Shown here piece after piece: positions 34,207-46,871 of a stretch of DNA of 64,000 bases. The notes beneath the pieces are model-generated. The model saw nothing but the letters and a program-made list of their open reading frames with translations. It was not told where the DNA came from and searched no databases. Source of the DNA: Cycas panzhihuaensis (taxonomy: Eukaryota > Cycadophyta); NCBI GenBank assembly GCA_023213395.1, contig CM041465.1, positions 170,135,741 to 170,199,740 of the forward strand. Direction: 5' to 3'. The position numbers and the translations under genes were made by a program. The number at the start of each line of letters is the position of its first letter. Position 1 is the first letter of the stretch.

Positions 34207-35550
34207 CTATTGCTCAGTAAGGTATCGTACAATGTCCCCATACCACTCACTATTAATAAGTGGATGAGGAGAGGAATCTTGAATAACTAAAATGGGCTCA
34301 TTAGGCAAAGAGTCGTCAATGGGAATGTCAAAAGGGTTTGGGATAGGGGTGTTAGTGAGTTGCTTGGCCACCACCATCCCTGTCTTTGACTTCCTATTGA
34401 TGATTTGGAGGTCAAATTCTTGAAGGAGGATGACCCACTTGTCAATCCTACCTGTCAGGTCAGATCGGGTAAGAAAGTACCTTAGGGGATTAGATTGGAT
34501 GATTACCTGAGTAGTATTCCTGGGCAAGTAGTGCCTAAACTTCTTGGTGGCATGCACCAAGGAGAGACATTCCTTCTTGGTAGATGAGTAGTTAAGCTCA
34601 ATACCTACAAGCATATGACTAATAAAATAAATAGCCCTTTTAGTTCTTGAATTGTCTTCTTGGGCTAACATGGCACCCAAAGACTCATCGATAGCTGAAG
34701 TGTAGAGGATGAATGATATGTCAAAGAGAGGGGGTGTTAATGTTGGGGTAAAAGTGAGGGATTCTTTGAGCTCTTCAAAGGCTTGTTGGGCCTTTGAAGA
34801 CCAAGTGAACATGGCTCCTTTCTTTAATAGATTGGTAAGGGGTTTGGTGTTTATGGCAAAGTTTTCCAAAAAACTTCTAAGAAATCTAAGCCTACCTAAG
34901 AATGACTTGATCTGTCATTGAGTTTTAGGTGGCAGCATGTCAAGGATGGCCTTGACTTTGTTAGGGTTGATTTAGATCCCTTGTTTAGAGATAAGGAAAT
35001 CAAGATGTTTACCGATTGTTACAGCAAACACACATTTGAGAGGGTTGAGGCTTACATGGTATTTGTGATATCATGTGAAGATGGCTCGTAAATTAGAAGG
35101 ATGGTGGGTCCTAATGCATGAGAGGCCCATCATATCATCCATGAAAACTTCTAAGCTTTTGTTAATGAGATCATGAAAAATGAATTACATCACCCTCTAA
35201 TAGGTGGTGCCTGCATTCTTTAACCCAAAGGGCATTGCCTTATAGGCGAAGGTGCCCTAAGGGGTAGTGAAGTCCATCTTGTGGTGGTCTTCAAGAGCAA
35301 TTTGGATTTGGTTATAGCCTAAGAAGATGTCCATCAATGACATGACTTCAAAACTGGAAGTTCAATCAATGATCTGATTGATGAAGGGGAGTGGGAAGTT
35401 ATCCTTAGGACATGAGTTATTGATGTCACAAAAGTCAACGCATATCTGAATTATTCTATTCTTTTTGGCAACCGGGACAATGTTGGATACCCACTTAGGG
35501 TACTTGATAGAAGTGATTGACCTTGCATGTAGGAGTTTTTCAACTTCCAT
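34207..35550 (-). pseudogene. G2 reverse transcriptase and RNase H, degraded
   Basis: The RT start at 35362-35550 has YPKWVSNIVPVAKKN, ICVDFCDINNSCPKDNFPL. The catalytic VFMDDMM (about 35132-35152) keeps both Asp residues. The thumb and connection contain FLGRLRFLRSFLENFA. The 220-codon open part 34207-34869 carries RNase H with ILYTSAIDESLGAMLAQED, LNYSSTKKECLSLV and YFLTRSDLTGRIDKWV. This is the section missing from G1. Confidence 0.85.
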
Positions 35551-35676
35551 CTTGACTACAACTAAAACCTTGGGATGAAGAGGGTGTTACTTTTGACGCA
35601 TGAGGCAAGTATCCATAATGGTGGTAAGGTTATGGGTAATGATCGAAGGGTCTATCCCCTTTATATCAGAATAGTC

Positions 35677-37374
35677 CTACGCAAAGACATCTTGAAACTC
35701 CTGGAACAGAAGGGTATACTCCTCCATTTTATTAGGAGAGCATTTTGCTCCCACCCTTATGACCTTACCCAGGGCAGGGATTACGTCCTTAGTTGCCCCC
35801 ATGCATATGGCATTCCCTTCCTCAAAGTGAAGAGGGGCTTGGTCAATAAGAAGAGGTGGAATATAAGACAAATTTGGGTTAGTGAGAGATGACCCAATAG
35901 CAAAAACCTTTTCGTGACGAAGCCCATGGTGACCAGAAGGGAGATTGGGCATGGAGCCTACTAAATGCTCAAGCAAAGCCTCGTCATCCTCGAAGTAGTC
36001 CATCCTATGGATGATCACACCTTGAAAATATGAGGATATAAGATCACAAGGAGTGATGGGGCCATAGCAATCGACCCACCACTCAATATATCTAAAGGAC
36101 TCTTTAGAAGAGTCAAAAGGAATCCTCCTATAAAGGGTGACAGGAAGATCCCTCGTCTTGTCACCTATGGGGGGTGATGAAAAAGGAGACACAATGATAC
36201 AAGAGATCATTGGGTATATAGAAGTAACAACATGTGATCTAGGGGAAGAGCTAGCATCTTCAGTAGTGGGGGTTTCAGGTCATGACCCAAAACTAGGGGA
36301 GTGCCCCTTACTCATACCCAAGAGAGATATGGGATGAGGAAAGTCCTCATCCCTGTCATCAAACTCATTCTTATTAAGTATGGCGAGGTACCCATAGCTT
36401 CATACACTAATAGGGGTGAAGTGTATAAGGTTGGAAGAAGAAGATGAAAGACCTTCTTCCAAGGGGGATGGATCAAGGATGTCAATGGAACAAGTGGAAG
36501 TATAGGTAGAAGGATTCTTATCACCCTTTACTTGACCATGAACTACTTGGTGAGGTTGACAAAGCTGTCTAGTAGGAGGAGGCTCCCAGGAGACAACCCT
36601 CATTCATCTCTCATGGATGAATTTAAGTTGTACCCATCGAGACGAGCACATGACCTCCATTTGGTCAAGCCATGGGTGTTCCAATAGAAGGTTGTAGTTA
36701 ATGTCGACCTCGAGAACTACAATGTTGGTGAGGATAATCTAGTCCTCGAGGGTAAGTAGGATGGATACCAATCCCAAGGGTGTCTTTTTGCTACCACCAT
36801 AACCTTGACACCACCATGGAACTGGCTCCAGGGCTAAATTACCTAGCTCTTACATAATTCGCAAGTGCATGGCATTGACAGAAGATCCATTATCTATAAC
36901 AGTTCTCCATAGAGAACAATAAGGAGTGTCAATAGTTATGGTGAAGGGGAAATGCCATTGACATTCCCTTTCACTGGTTAGGGGAAGATCCTTGAGATCG
37001 AAAGAGATGACGAGTTCATGACTTGGGGTGATACCCAAGGCATGAATAAAAGCATCACCTAATCCCAAGGCCACCAAGAGGAGTGTTCTTTGTTTGGGAC
37101 AAGTCCTTAAGATGTCCATTATAGAAATTTCTACGGCCACCATATGGAGATCATCGATGATAGAAAAGGGCTTCCCCTTCACAGTCAGTTGGGGAAGAGC
37201 TCTTTGGAATTTGTAGTTATTGGGGCACATAGGAATGGTCTTTGGGAGTACGAGGACTTTTGAAGGAGGGATCTCTAGAAGAGGATTGAGGTGAGGTGTG
37301 GAAGAAGAGGTTCCATTTGCCTTATTAGTTACTTGAGACCATGTTAGGACATACAATGGTATGGTCTTAAGCAT
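35677..37374 (-). pseudogene. G2 protease and pre-RT spacer
   Basis: The open linker 36850-37374 leads into the protease loop VIDNGSSVNAMHLRIM, then a TAA, then YNLLLEHPWLDQME near 36675. The pre-RT spacer 35677-36210 has MDYFEDDEALLEHLVGSMPNL and ends FQEFQDVFA just before RT. Frames differ between blocks. G1 has the same order up to its deletion point, which corresponds to 35941 here. Confidence 0.8.
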
Positions 37375-37379
37375 CTAGA

Positions 37380-39850
37380 TGGCCTTATTTCCCTTATTTT
37401 AGGATTGAGAAGGTGAGGGAGTGTGATGGTCAGGAGAACCAGAGGAAGAGGATGAGTTCCTTGCACCCTTCCCTTTGGCTTGTGAAGGGCAAGGGTTTGG
37501 GGATCTTCCCTTGTTTTGATTACCTTTTGGTTGGTTGTTATGATCCCACTCCCTGTGTTTGGGAAAAGGATCCTTATGGACTGATTAGTCTAAGTTGGGC
37601 CTAGATGCCCATTTGGGAGGAGAATCGCATTGCTGGGTAGCTCTAAGATGTTGGGCCTAGCATTGTAAATCTTTATGGAAACACTCCCCATGGATGGAGA
37701 ACTCTTTCTCCTCTTGGGAGGCATTGGGTTTCCTCGCTTGAGAATAATGGTTGTTACCACCCTTAGGGGGAGCGATTTGAGAAGCTTGGTGAACTTGTTT
37801 ATGTGAGGTAGGGGATGAAGGGGCTTGGAGTTTGAGCTCCTTCATGGTACATTCAAATGAACGTATAGCAGAATTGAGAGGATCCAAGGTCTTTTTTGTT
37901 AGATGGGAAGAAGACTTGGTGGGCTATTGAATTTTAGTCTCTTGGGGTGGTGGAGGTGCCTCATGCCATTGTGAGGGCTTGAGAGGCTTCTTGAGTCTAG
38001 CTTAGATCTCAATTACCTCAAGCGCCAAGCACTTGGCTATGGCGAAATCGCACGTCGTTGCTCCTATTTTTAGTACTTCAACGTGGACTTTTAGGCGAAG
38101 GGCATTAACAAAGAGGTCCCTCTTCAACTCCTCAGGCAAAGTTGCCTTTGTGGAGTGAAGAAGGTCATGGAATCATCTCACAAAGTCATAATTCATCTCA
38201 TCATGACCTAGTTTGAGAGACAAGAGGGCTTTCATCCCACTATTGAATAGACGAGCTACGTCAAAGTAGGTGACGAATTCATCCACAAGCTTTTGGAATG
38301 AAAAGATGGAATGTGCTGGCAAGCAATAAAACCACTTAAGGGCATTGCCTTAGAGGGATCGTGGGAAAAGTTTCATAAGGATATGGTCATAGGCCCAATA
38401 ATCAATACATGCCATAGAAAAACTATGAAAATGCTCCATTAGGTCTTGCAATGAGGTCCCATCAAATTTAAGAACCTCAGAAGGGTGAGGCGGTAAGTTG
38501 GTTCTTAATGGCTCGATAAATAGAGGTATCGATCTATAATCCATAAAAGGGCATGCCCTTAATTAGACCAAAGGATCAATGAGAGGTGGTAGAGAAGGTG
38601 GGCAAGGTTGCCCAAGCCCTCCTTGGGGAGTTTGGTTTGAAAGGGGATATTAGCCTCCTCCCGTTTGGTTGGAAGACACTAGTCCCACATTCAAAGAAGC
38701 ATACATAGGAGCAAATAGGGGTGGAGGACCCATCCCTCCTTGAGGAACCCCTCCTTGTTAGAAAGAGACTTAAGGGAAGGTGCCTTGGGAGGGGGATTGC
38801 CCTCGTTGTAAAGGCGCAACATAAGATGTGATGTAAGATGATGGAAAAAAGGGGTAAGAAACTAAGTTTTACCTATATGGGCTACCTGTGGGTGGTGCGA
38901 CCCCATATAGGTGTAAAGGGTATACCCCATAAGCAAGAAGGGATTTTCCCTTGTTGTGCCCCTATGGCTAAGAGATATAGCCTAGAGGTAAATAAAGGTA
39001 AGATCCATTAGACTGGACTTGAGAAGGTGGGGGGTCAGGTCCCACATGGCTAGAGGTAGGGGTGCATATGGGTCCCCTAGGTCTAACCAGAGATGGATGT
39101 CTGACGGTTGGTTAGGGCATTATAGTTTGACCTGGGTGAGGCATACTCATCCCAAGTTGGGAAAAAGACATGCCTTGAGTGGTCCTTGAAGAGCTCAGAC
39201 TACAAAAGGAGAAGGATGATGCAATGGATGTCCCTATGGTGGACATCATAGTTGAATGAGACAGATGCAAAGTAATGGATGAGACAAAAGGCAAACTCGT
39301 AATAGGTAGAGGAGTTGAATGAGATGTGCGAGGTATAGCACATGTAGATGAATGAGGCACAACACTTCGCAAGATGCTCTCGAACCATTTAGGGTATGGT
39401 TGGAGACGACTAGCTTGGAAGCATTAGTTAAGGGCCTCAACCACATCAGCAGGAGGGGTATCTGCTTGATCATAAGAGATAGACAGAACCTCAAATGGAG
39501 CGAACTCCATGGGATGATTCTCATAGGAGTCACCACCATGGTGGTAAAACTCAAGAGGGGATGCTACCTCTACTTCATGAGAAGAGAGGTGATGGACTTA
39601 TGGGTGTTATTGGTCACCTGGATAAAAGATAGGGTCCTCACCCTCTTCGTCGGACCCTTGAAATGAGGTTGAAGGCTCGTGTGACTCAGATACACAGGCA
39701 TGATATGCCAAATACAAGGGAAATCCTTCTATAATCGAATCAGAATCTGATGAAGGAAGGGAGTGGTATGAGGGATCTTCCAACAACAGGGGTAAGCCTC
39801 ATAGGCAACGTGAGAATCGTCGCATGTAAGACACGTGTGTAGGTTGGAAG
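37380..39850 (-). pseudogene. G2 gag, degraded
   Basis: Homologous to G1 1437-3600 in reverse. Recognisable parts are the Ser/Pro-rich N-terminus (39112-39830), MDYRSIPLFIEPLRTN at 38544 and the capsid core at 38100-38400 with ASTFHLFIPKACG-region codons disrupted by frameshifts. The segment 37657-37887 ends EKEFSIHGECFHKDLQC, keeping H, H and C of the knuckle. Confidence 0.75.
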
Positions 39851-39958
39851 AAGGAGTAAGGAATAAAGTAGTTGAGGTGTTAGGGGCTACCCAATAAACC
39901 AAAGAGAGCTACCAAGAAAGGATAACACTAATAGGAAATGGTTGATCCCTTACTGGCG

Positions 39959-39978
39959 GAACCCCAGTATGGTCACCA
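39959..39978 (-). other. G2 primer-binding site
   Basis: Minus-strand TGGTGACCATACTGGGGTTCC, differing from the G1 site by a few transitions, and placed next to a CA-ending LTR as in G1. Confidence 0.75.
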
Positions 39979-39979
39979 G

Positions 39980-40330
39980 TGGAATTGTACCTATGGGATG
40001 GTAACCATACTTTGTTAAGATTAGATTAATCAATGAAAGGTTCCAAAATCTAGGATCAATCTGGAAAGTGAAAGAGATCACCCACAAAGGACGTTCATGC
40101 ATCAGAGTGACATTGGGATCAATATCCCTAGATCATCATAGGCTAGAATTGTGACATGCAGCATGATCAAGCATCAGATGCAAGATGATCACTCAAATGA
40201 ATCAATCAATCATGCAGTGGAAAATAAATACTTTGACTCACCTTTTTTAAGAAATGGCCAAGACAAGGGATAGAAGCGTACTTGCACTTACTTGAGTCAA
40301 CATTTCCATGGTCATTCCCGATAGTGAGGA
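39980..40330 (-). repeat. G2 5' LTR, 3' part; outer end uncertain
   Basis: On the minus strand the last bases ATCCCATAGGTACAATTCCA resemble the G1 LTR end. Further out the similarity to G1 fades, so this is another subfamily or is recombined. The outer boundary before C4 cannot be seen. Confidence 0.45.
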
Positions 40331-40399
40331 AACAGGTTTTAAAACATATGTGCATGAATTAGTAAAGCAAAAAATAAAAACAACTACAGATTAATACAC

Positions 40400-42393
40400 A
40401 TTAGATGCATCAAACTGTGATCATCAAATTACTTAAATGATCATTCTTAATTCTAGCAGGGCTTCATCGTATGAAAAAATATAATGTAAAATGAGGGGAA
40501 TTATGCTTAAATTATAAACATTTGAAATCTGAATACATGAATGTAATTGGCTAATATAACAAGCTAATATTATTGCCGTACTATATGGCAAGTGGATGGA
40601 CCCAACCTAATTTTAAATTATAATTTGATTATACAAAGAGGGGTATACCCTATATTACATTAGGTATATAATATATGAAAAATACATTATAATAGAGGTG
40701 TCATTAGATGTTTTAATACCCTCCCTTAATGATAACTCTGTTATGATGCTGAGGTTATGTTGAAACTATTTGAACTTTGGTCTCCAAAATGCTTTGGTGA
40801 AGATATCTGCCACTTAGTATTTAGTTGGTCAGTACACTCAATCAATAAAGCCATTAAGAGGTTGCCTTAAGAGAAATTATTTTGGGAGCTTTCCATTTAG
40901 GAAGGCACTCTTCAATACTAAAGGAGCTTTATGGTGCTCAAAAGTGTTATCAACATGAAATTTTACTTTATAAATCCTTCTATAATTAATTAACTTCTTT
41001 TCATGTGATAAATTTATTAGATCCCATGTGTCATTCTTGATAATGGAGGTTATTTCTTCATCTATTACATCTTTTCACATTCAGTCATTGACTACCTTCT
41101 CAAATGTAGAAGGCTTGGAAGTCTCAAGGACACATGCCATTAAGGCATAGTTGGTTGAGTTCCTCATGCTAGACTCTCTTTTAGTAGTTATGGGAGGATG
41201 TGCATCCTTTATTAGTTGTTATAGACACTTAGGAGGGTTTTAAATATTAGTGACCTCCACTTGAAGATCATCGAATGATATAAGTGGCATGGCAATGGTA
41301 GAATCTGAATTAGATTCTAAAGCTACTAGAATTGAAGATGGACCTGGTATGTAGAATGATTTAGGTATTGGTGACTCAAGAATTAGTATAAGAGGCACTT
41401 CAAGTACACTAATATATTCATCCACTATAAACTAAATTTGTGAAGGGTCCAAATCTTAAGTATCTTTAACAAATATAATATATTGAGTGATATATACCTA
41501 GTTCTTAATAGTGTCATATACTTTGTAAGTTTTACATCTAAGTACATAGCCAATGAAGATACACTTTAGGCTTTTATCATTCAATTTCTTCCTATTCTCC
41601 TTAAGGATGAATTTGTAAGCCATGTAATCAAATATCCTTAGGTGAGAGATGATAGGCTTTATGCTTGACCAAGTCTCTTCAAGGGTGATGCCTCTAACTA
41701 CTACTATGGCACTTCTATTAGTGAGATAAGTAGTAGTTGATATGGATTCTACCCAAAATTTAGTAGCAAGTTTAACAGTACTCAATATGGTTTTTGCCTT
41801 AATCACCAATATTTAGTTTATTCTTTCTACTATACTCTTTTGTTGAGGTGTACATAGGGTTGAGAATTGATATTTGAATCTATATTATCTACAAAAGTTA
41901 GTAAATTAATTAGATATATAGCTTCCTCTATTATTATATCTAAGCACCTTGATGTTCACGCTGCTTTCATTTTCTACCTCAGCCTTGACTTCTTTGAACT
42001 TACAAAGGTTTGAAGTTTATTCCTAAGGAAATAGACCCATACTTTCCTAGAATAGTCATCAGTAAAGGTCATGAAAAATAGGTCTCCATTGAGTGATGAA
42101 ACTAACATTGGCTTACAAATATCTATGTGGACCAATCCCAATGGTTCTAAGGCTCTCCATGCTTTATTTAATAGGAATGACTCTCTATGTTACTTGTCAA
42201 CTAAATGGGTCTCACAAATACAATTATTTTTCTTGATCCTCGATAATCCATAAACTATGTGTAGCCTATACATAAGGTTTAGGCTCTATATAGTTAGGTG
42301 ACCTAGGTATCGGTACTATGGTTGGTCTTTGGTGTTGTTGGAGGTGAATTTCTCTTCATGATATGAACATTCATCTTGAATTTGTTCAAGGGG
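40400..42393 (-). mobile_element. C4: Ty1/copia fragment with LTR and internally deleted pol
   Basis: The 3' LTR ends on the plus strand at TTTTAATA (40718) next to the reverse polypurine tract CCCTCCCTTAATG. Its start near 40400 is a guess. Minus-strand pol then shows the RNase H tail VADIFTKAFWRPKF, a join to a short RT piece (FLNGKLPK), a linker (41240-41425), integrase (41498-41809 and up to about 42300) with IVERIN keeping the catalytic Glu, and FTDDYSRKVWVYFLRN. The element is cut at 42394 by the LTR of R1. Most of RT is missing. Confidence 0.75.
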
Positions 42394-43484
42394 TGTGAAG
42401 GAAAATAAAATGATGAAGACAAGGCAGAGCATAATCACATAATCAAAACATTATTGCATAAACACATAAATCTTTTGTATTCAATCCATGATAAGTGAGT
42501 ACATAGAAAATACACTAGGGTCGCACACCCCTCCAAATATATAATTTAAAGGAGAAGGAAAACTCCTCAACCCCTAAAATTTAAATAATAATAAAATATT
42601 ATATAACTTAACTTAAATTAAGTTAACTCAAATTAACTTTAACCTTACCTTATACTTATCTTTACATGTGAGCACCCACATGTGTAAATTAGTGGGAGTG
42701 AGGTGTGCACTCTTGGTTAAAAGGTAAGAGTAGGGTGATGATCATTAACCTTAATATTCTCCCCCTTAATGGTCATCATGAACAATTTTGTCTTCTCTTC
42801 AAACTTGTGGAATTTAAACTTGAAGAAAACTTTGAAAATCTATCTTTTAGCTTGATCATTAACTTGCTTCATCCTTTTAGCAATATGTGTCTATTTACCA
42901 TTGAGTGGTGCAAAAAATCTCCAATTAAGTGTAGCTTGAATTTTATAAAGGTGAATAGCTGCAACTCTAACTTTATCAACTGAAACTTTGACTTTGACTT
43001 CTGAAATCTTTGTATCATGAGTGACTATCATATTATCACATTTCTCCTCTATCATATCATAAGATTTCTCCCCCTTAAATGGAGGATCAACTTCTTATAC
43101 AATAAGATAATCATACATTTGACTTGAATTTTCCTCCTTGGTCTTTTCATTACAATCAAGTTGCTTTGACACCTATTTCACATGCTCAACAATATCAATG
43201 TTAAATTCATTGAGGATATCTCCCCCACAAGTAGAAATTAAGATGTTCCATATAGATTTAGAAGTTGTAAGTTCATAAACTTTAGAAAACGCATTATCAT
43301 CTATAGTGAAAAATAATATTCTTAAGACTTCATTGTCCTTTTTAAAGTTTTCTTTAATATTAAGATCATATTCATCTTGTAAGTATTTCCAAATATCATG
43401 TGTAATAAAATAATTTTGTACTATTTTATGCTATTGTGAAAAATTATGGCCATCAAGTATAGGGAATTGCATCTTATTTATCAT
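42394..43484 (-). mobile_element. R1: short gag-only copia-type element
   Basis: An LTR (42394-42756, 363 bp) is followed on the minus strand by a polypurine tract (AAGGGGGAGA) and then directly by a gag-like ORF whose ATG is at 43484. No protease, integrase or RT lies between gag and the tract, and the internal region is only about 0.73 kb. No 5' LTR or primer site is recognisable above 43484. Gag-only LTR elements of this kind depend on a partner for enzymes. Confidence 0.65.
42757..43484 (-). pseudogene. R1 gag-like ORF
   Basis: One frame from the ATG (43484) to the polypurine tract, about 240 codons, broken only by TAG and TAA stops. It has a capsid N-terminus (MQFPILDGHNF, then THDIWKYLQDEYDLN), a central ENFKKDNEVLRILFFTIDD segment and a basic C-terminus (IFKVFFKFKFHKFEEKTK). 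The last codons (IKGEN) overlap the polypurine tract. There is no CCHC knuckle. It is clearly related to R2 and weakly to copia capsid proteins. Confidence 0.65.
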
Positions 43485-45486
43485 TTATGTTAAAAAACTT
43501 TAGTACATAAAAAAATGATTTTACCAAGTTAAAGAACTCAATAAATTAATAAACTTATATAATTTCAAATACACTTTTTGAAAGGACTATGCAAGTAATC
43601 ACAATGCCTTTGAAAAAATAAAAGATAGCCTAAAGTCATTATTTTCTTGATTTGAGCCATTTTTTACAAAGTTTGATCATGTCAAAGTTAACCTTCATTT
43701 ATTGCTCATATTCCATTAGCAATAAATAGGTCCTTTTACTATTTTATTAATAACTTTAGTACTACAACTCTTTTTCTCAACCTGTCTAAATTGTTGGAAA
43801 GGTTTCTTAGAGTTATTCACAGTAAAATAGTTTCATCTCATTCTGACATCATTTTATAGGTCATTAAAACTCTTGAATTCAAGGCTCCCTTTCAATTTTA
43901 GTTGGATATTTTTGGAGATATTTTGAGCCAAAATTTCTTTCTAACTAAATATATTTAATTGATATTTATATACTAATTAATTAACAATGATATTTATTGG
44001 TGTTTATAAGATTTAAAAGTTATTTTATAACCTTTTAGCATCTCTTTTAACTTCTAGAGTAGTAGGAGCCCTATTACATTTAAAAGCTATAAATGGGTAC
44101 ATCTTACCTTATTATTTTCTTTCTATTACTTCTAAAAGTGAATCTAAATGACTCTCTTTCTTGTTCAAGGAATTTTTCTGAGTATTTATTCCTATTTAAG
44201 GCTATTTACCTTTTTAAATGCTTTAAAAAGTACACCTTGTTTATAAAATATTCTAACTAAAGAGCTCACTTTCCTTTTACTTACATTACATCTAAAAGTA
44301 TTTACAAATAATCTTATATATTTTGAGTTCTTTATTTCATAAGTTGAAGGAATTTTTATTTGCCTTAAGGCCCTCATATCTTTCAAAATCATATAAGTAC
44401 ATCATTACATAAGTTATTGGTATAGTTTTTTATTCTTTAAAGTTTTAATGCTCCTTTTTACTCAAGGATATCATTGCACCTTTATATACATCATCTTTCA
44501 TTATAAGGTCTTTTATATGCATCCTTGATGAAAAGATTATAAGCCATTTATATATATTCCTATTGAAAATATTATAAGTTATACATTGACCTTCATTTTA
44601 AATCTTATTTACTTTAAGTATTATTTAATTATCTTGTTGAAAGAAGATTGATTAGCTATCTTGATTATAAAGTAGTAGAATACTTAAAAGGTTATCTCCT
44701 TGATTGAAAGAGTATTTGGGCATTTGAAAAGATCATCTCTTTGATTCATTAGCTTATAGTTTGGTATTGATTCATTGAAATAACCTCATTAAATATGCAT
44801 ATAGTCATTGAAAGTTGTTTAAAGTTATTTTTACAAGGAGTTTATTGATTTGAAAGATATAGTTTGCATAAGAAAACCTTTATCCTATTTCTTGGTCGAG
44901 CTACTTTACATTAAGGCATTCAATTGAAAAGGCATACATATATCTTTCAACATTCTTTCCTTTAAGCAAATTGTTTACTTTACATTTCAAGGAGTATATT
45001 TTTATTTGTAAGGACTCATCTGATGGTTACTTATCTTTGATAAGGAATTGAAATTGAAAGATTATTTTTTACTTTATTTCAATATTGAAAAATATTTTAT
45101 GTTTTGATTCATTGTATATGATTATTTAAAGGCATATTACTCCTTTTTAAGCTCACTTTTGAAGTCTTATGAGAATTAATCTACAAATAGTATTCAGTGA
45201 AAGGATATACCTTACTTTAATATCAAGTTATCTCTAATTTATGAAAGTAGTCATTTAAAAATTCTTTATATATTTCAAGGTTCTTTGACTCTTATGTAAA
45301 AGACACATTCAAATTGAGTTAAATACATCTCTATCATATTTAAAAGATCACACTATATTATATTGCATTATATTGCTATTTAATATATCCTTTAAAAGGT
45401 TTATCCCATTTAAAAAAAAAACACCTATCTTGAATTAATTAAGGAATTATACCACCTATTTTATTAAATGTTATGATTCATTGATT
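43485..45486. other. AT-rich spacer between R1 and R2, no gene
   Basis: Two kb with many TTGAAAG, TTTAAAAG and ATATAT strings. Near 44510-44600 and 44680-44790 there are loose, degenerate repeats of about 35-45 bp (for example GAAAAGATTATAAG and GAAAATATTATAAG). It should include the leaders or lost 5' LTRs of both gag-only elements, but I cannot delimit them. Confidence 0.4.
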
Positions 45487-46186
45487 ATGATGGATATGAA
45501 TGATATTAACATTAGGTTTCCCATATTTGATGGGATAAATTTTTAGATTTGAAAATATATGTTGAAATCAGACTTTATTAAAAACGACCTTTGAAATTTT
45601 GAATGAATGAACTAGATTTTAGAGAAAACTTTTAAAAAGACAATGAAGCCCTAGAACTAATGGTTTGTACCATAGATGATGATATGCTTACTCATGTTTA
45701 TGATATGAACATATCTAAATTTATTTGGGATACCCTTGATTCAATCTATAGGGAAGAATCTTTTGATTTAATTAAAGTTAACTATATTGATGATGTATTT
45801 TATGTTAGACAAATTATAGAGCAGGTATTTCTTGATGAAAAGACTAATGTGGCATACAATATTCAAGACTCTAATAAGATTGATGAATATAATAATTAAT
45901 TTAATAAGGCTACATCTACATTTGACCTAGTTGACTTTCATCAAAAGGATGAACTCAAATATGAAGGTACTCATATTCATTTGAAACAACTCACACCTAT
46001 ATTTGGACTACAATTTGTTGAATACTATATGGTAAAGATAATGGTACAAATCAAAAACCACTCTAAAGTTGATAATGAAGTTATATGACATGAGCACAAT
46101 CACTTCTTCAAAGTATTCCTAAAGCATCTATACCACAAGTTCAAGGAGAAGTAGAAAATGAACGTGATGAAAATTAAGGGGAAGTA
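45487..46186 (+). pseudogene. R2 gag-like ORF
   Basis: The ATG at 45487 opens MNDINIRFPIFDGINF, like R1. After a frameshift the 79-codon stretch 45660-45899 aligns with R1 (ENFKKDNEAL, then MVCTIDDDMLTHVYDM against FFTIDDNAFSKVYEL). The C-terminus FFKVFLKHLYHKFKEK and the IKGK overlap with the polypurine tract also match. It is more decayed than R1. Confidence 0.65.
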
Positions 46187-46510
46187 TGTTGGAGTTAATA
46201 TTCCTCATCTAACTTCTACCTTAAAGACATGTGACTGCACACTTCTTCATGGTAAGTAAGGTGAGATTATTTTATTGTGCACTATCATTATTTTATATTA
46301 TTTTAAATTGGAGGTTGAGGAGGTTCCCCTCCTTCCTCAAAACTATATATCTTATAGGGTTTTAAACCCTAGTGTTCTTCAACACCACCATCTCTTTAGA
46401 AATCTAATGTACTCTCTTCACAATGGGTTAATACAATGTTATTTCACAAGTGTACTTTGAATATGGCTTGGTTTACATATGTTTACTTGCTATTTTGAGA
46501 AATTCTAATA
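46187..46510 (+). repeat. R2 LTR, flanked by polypurine tract and primer site
   Basis: Starts TGTTGGAG after the tract AATTAAGGGGAAG and ends at TTCTAATA. It shares blocks with the R1 LTR: a TTAAATT-GAGGTTGAGGAG stretch, a TATATA box and CCCTAGTGT. A Met-type primer site, TGGTATTGAAGC, follows at 46511. Having a tract on one side and a primer site on the other is the layout of a middle LTR in a tandem element. Confidence 0.65.
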
Positions 46511-46871
46511 TGGTATTGAAGCACTTTGATCAATTCTAAAAAAAATTAAAAAACATTAAAAGAAGCAAAGAAGAGACCCAAAACAAAAATATTATCATTG
46601 TAACTTTGAACTCAAATCTCCTCTACCTATTTGTGTAGGTTAGGATATTCTTTCACAGAGCTGTTACCACATATTTTAGTCTCTTACTCATTTAAGTTTA
46701 CTTTCAACTACAAAACACAAACAAGTAGAGACTTCTTCTTAGGAGTTAGTAAAAATTGGGTTTATAGCTCTTTTTAGGCTAATATATCCTTTATTATTTA
46801 ATATAAATAGAAGAAACATAAATATATTAAGATATACTCAACCTATACCAATTCCTAAATAACCATCATTT
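46511..46871 (+). other. Primer site and leader remnant, then presumed G3 LTR remnant
   Basis: 46511-46528 is a Met-type primer site after the R2 LTR, followed by about 100 bp of A-rich leader-like sequence. Somewhere before 46872 the sequence becomes the 5' LTR end of G3. No gene is seen. Confidence 0.45.

Larger units (their letters stand above)
30815..40330 (-). mobile_element. G2: Tat-like Ty3/gypsy element, 3' truncated, with antisense gene remnant
   Basis: Minus-strand order from the right is LTR end, primer site, gag, protease, pre-RT spacer, RT, RNase H, integrase, spacer, then (on the plus strand) the antisense gene. G1 matches it throughout except for the 2.5 kb RT-integrase section that G1 lacks. 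The 3' LTR and the PMD part of the antisense gene are missing because the element is cut at 30815. The right-hand LTR end is an estimate. Confidence 0.85.
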
